From: an uncultured Lachnospiraceae bacterium
GTDB taxonomy: Bacteria > Bacillota > Clostridia > Lachnospirales > Lachnospiraceae
NCBI GenBank assembly: GCA_937891165.1
Contig: CALAEX010000218.1
Coordinates: 1 to 8,293, forward strand
Direction of reading: 5' to 3'
DNA: 8,293 nucleotides
This document shows, piece after piece, positions 7,401 through 8,293 of this stretch; the first letter of the stretch is position 1, and every line of letters starts with the position of its first letter. The notes below the pieces were generated by a model, which had not been told where the DNA came from, ran no database searches, and saw only the letters and a program-made list of their open reading frames with translations. The translations under genes and the position numbers were made by a program.

Positions 7401-7711
7401 CCTTCGGAACGTTCTTGATGCTTAAATATCATTAATAAAGCAGCTATTATATGTTTACAAGCTCCTTTTTCTCTCTTTGATGCAGGGCAATTACAACTAG
7501 TTTCAAAAGAACCATCCTCCATTTCTTCAATTACTACTGTGTAATCATAACTACCTTTTACAATAATTTTATAACGTTTAGCTGATTTAGAATAAGAAGC
7601 TGTTTGAATACGTCCACATTGAAAATACTGTATGCCTCTTTTAAAATTTTGCTCACTAGAAGCCAAATTTTTAATCATATTTTTTGTCAATTGTATCATC
7701 TCTATTCTCAT
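4478..7711 (-). CDS. SWIM zinc-finger SNF2-family DNA-dependent ATPase/helicase
   Basis: A 1077-residue cytoplasmic protein of the bacterial SNF2 (Rad54/HepA-like) group, ATP-driven translocases on double-stranded DNA. An N-terminal SWIM zinc finger has C73-x-C75-x9-C85-x-H87. Residues about 110-600 match the variable region of bacterial SNF2-associated proteins. The ATPase lobes then follow: LRPYQETGFQWL (614-625), Walker A DDMGLGKT (639-646, K645), Walker B DEAQ (737-740), LTGTPIENSLSELW (764-777), VFSQF (927-931), GGTGLNLTGAD (983-993) and motif VI QATDRAHRIGQ (1009-1019, arginine fingers R1013/R1016). All core motifs are intact. The length is normal for the SWIM-SNF2 type. The start is uncertain: ATG 7711 directly abuts GGGAG, while the ATG at codon 5 (7699) is about 12 bases from it. 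The gene lies about 50 bp after scpB; the bacterial function is not well defined, with DNA repair or transcription recycling possible. Confidence 0.95.
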   Translation of the reverse strand: MRIEMIQLTKNMIKNLASSEQNFKRGIQYFQCGRIQTASYSKSAKRYKIIVKGSYDYTVVIEEMEDGSFETSCNCPASKREKGACKHIIAALLMIFKHQERSEGVLPKNAEEKRAYQVLEYFDNQEIELMTGEVFRIEPIITVPAMLRNTSGIAYISLKVGNSKMYKIQNIKKFLEEYIRRENIVLGKEFRYIAGESAFDGTSKALLDFLLEVYDIMQMVNEKEVNQVFLKSQMTLTKFLFIKFLRQFKGTPFTLELYGKSYEEVRCIPGNPTIELELLADEDFISLDYREKEVIIPLCENGEILYRDKFLFLPNKLFLKNFLPFFNSLGVDKKPLVFQGVYKQRFLENVLPNLHSIMDILVPEELKERYISPELEMQLYLDKYQNYIKVELFFQYDKYKFNAFENPSSGEYIILRQREKELWIINLLETYGFEPYSGFYLLKADNDIYSFLQEGIEQLREHGEVFYSEAFRKMKTKQSHTFSVGVSVSEQSGFLELDLSYGDITKEELQELFRSYRLKKKFFRMNDGSFIDLDEAQEIGEMVSILNKLNISSKEMEDRSTFKLSKGLALYLDDLFDEKTVQIQKNEQFYQLIDIILNMRKQKYELPKNVHAQLRPYQETGFQWLMTLADNQLGGVLADDMGLGKTLQAIVYMKAMKERSKANQFLIVCPTSLVYNWLDEFENFTPDLKCLIITGTPEERVELLNNDAVDVYITSYPTLRRDIANYEGRKFHTVFLDEAQFIKNAASLNAKSVKSLKAAHRFALTGTPIENSLSELWSIFDFIMPYYLLNHSRFVKQYEKQILKKNLEVLNDLSKRIRPFVLRRMKKDVLTELPEKVETKFLTELTEEQKKSYLSYLKSFRGEFGDNFDYAMMEHCKLQVLTALMRLRQICCHPATFLENYEGGSGKLELFQQIVPDLISNGHRILVFSQFTTMLEIIAHTLDELGYTYFYLEGSTKITQRGEFVKRFNAGERELFLISLKAGGTGLNLTGADTVIHFDPWWNPAVEDQATDRAHRIGQKNSVQVIKLITKGTIEEKIFNLQKKKKELSDSVIEAKEVFINSLNKEELEELFSFEDF

Positions 7712-7759
7712 CTCCCAGTGAAATTACTAAATATATTTTTTCTGTTCTATATATTTGAT

Positions 7760-8293
7760 TTAAATATCTAACTTTAATTGTAATTCTTCTTCTGCTTCCA
7801 ATTTAAAAGCTACTATTTTTTCCGGCTGTACAATTGGAAGTTCTTCTAAAGAAACAAGACCAAAATTCCTTAAAAATTCTTCTGTAGTCCCAAATAAAAT
7901 AGGCTTTCCTGGTGCATTCATACGACCTACTTCCATAATCAAATGATATTCTAACAATTTATTGATAACATGTTCACAACTAACTCCTCGAATAGCTTCT
8001 ATTTCGTTTCTAGTAATGGGTTGCTTATATGCTACAATAGACAATGTTTCTAATAATACATCTGTTAAAATATGTTTTTTAGGTACATTGTGAATTTTTA
8101 TGATAGTTTCATACATGGATGGTTTGGTACACATTTGAAAAGCATCATTCAACTCAATAATTTGAATTCCCCGGTCTATAGAATCATATCGGTCCATCAT
8201 ATTTCGTATTACTTTTTTTATCGTATCCGTATTATGACCTAATGCTTTTGCAATTCGTTCTACTTCGATAGCTTCTCCCATAGTAAATAAAAT
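7760..8293 (-). CDS. scpB: Segregation and condensation protein B (5' end beyond window)
   Basis: ScpB is the winged-helix kleisin-associated subunit that binds ScpA and SMC in the bacterial condensin complex, which compacts and separates sister chromosomes. The family signatures are clear: LLETLSIVAYKQPITRNEIE, GVSCEHVINKLLE, and GRMNAPGKPILFGTTEEF followed by LRNFGL, covering the second winged helix and its end; the first winged helix is the ERIAKALGH...IKKVIRNMMDRY part. The frame stays open to the window edge: the codons before the first in-window ATG (8281) read ILFT, giving ILFTMGEAIEVERIA, the normal ScpB N-terminal continuation. That ATG is therefore internal, and the true start lies roughly ten or more codons outside. 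scpA would be expected just upstream. The protein ends at TAA 7760, a usual C-terminus with a short acidic tail. Confidence 0.95.
   Translation of the reverse strand: MLFTMGEAIEVERIAKALGHNTDTIKKVIRNMMDRYDSIDRGIQIIELNDAFQMCTKPSMYETIIKIHNVPKKHILTDVLLETLSIVAYKQPITRNEIEAIRGVSCEHVINKLLEYHLIMEVGRMNAPGKPILFGTTEEFLRNFGLVSLEELPIVQPEKIVAFKLEAEEELQLKLDI

Noticed and set aside
7751..7767. ATATTT/AAATAT hairpin at the scpB stop as a terminator
   Set aside because: All pairs are A-T and no U-tract follows; in such A+T-rich DNA this is expected by chance.
8279..8281. ATG at 8281 as the scpB start
   Set aside because: The codons upstream to the window edge stay open and read ILFT, which belongs to the ScpB N-terminal helix, so this methionine is internal.
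1..8293. Mobile elements, CRISPR arrays, tRNA or rRNA genes
   Set aside because: I found no terminal inverted repeats, transposase frames, regularly spaced repeats or RNA gene signatures; the genes are all one-directional core functions.

Overview
The window looks like a stretch of chromosome from a low-GC, anaerobic, Gram-positive Firmicute, most likely a Lachnospiraceae or other Clostridia member. The grounds are the strongly A+T-rich codon use, AGGAGG-type ribosome binding sites, a Bacillus/Clostridium-type L21 leader, and protein families typical of that group (paired TIGR03960/TIGR03936 proteins next to an RNase E/G and rplU). Every gene supported here lies on the minus strand, so transcription runs from position 8293 towards position 1.

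In transcription order: (1) the end of scpB (chromosome segregation and condensation protein B), whose 5' end lies beyond the window; (2) a 1077-residue SWIM-zinc-finger SNF2-family ATPase, about 50 bp downstream; (3) a 294-bp space that holds an unrecognised 52-codon gene with a good ribosome binding site and a single hydrophobic segment, followed by a candidate extended -10 promoter; (4) a TIGR03960 radical SAM protein with a B12-binding-like N-terminal region; (5) its partner, the TIGR03936 (DUF2344) 'radical SAM-linked' protein; (6) an RNase E/G-family endoribonuclease that stops before the usual zinc-link cysteines; (7) a sigma-A promoter and structured L21 leader, then the first 13 codons of rplU (ribosomal protein L21), which runs off the low-coordinate edge.

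Genes 4 to 6 are closely spaced (29 and 59 bp) and probably form one transcription unit that may start at the promoter near 4240-4268. rplU has its own strong promoter and a leader thought to give autoregulation by L21. The most interesting part is the uncharacterised radical SAM/TIGR03936 pair beside an endoribonuclease and a ribosomal protein gene. This placement suggests, but does not prove, a role in RNA or ribosome maturation. I see no mobile elements, CRISPR arrays, tRNAs or rRNAs. The region reads as ordinary core chromosome, with several small regulatory points of interest.
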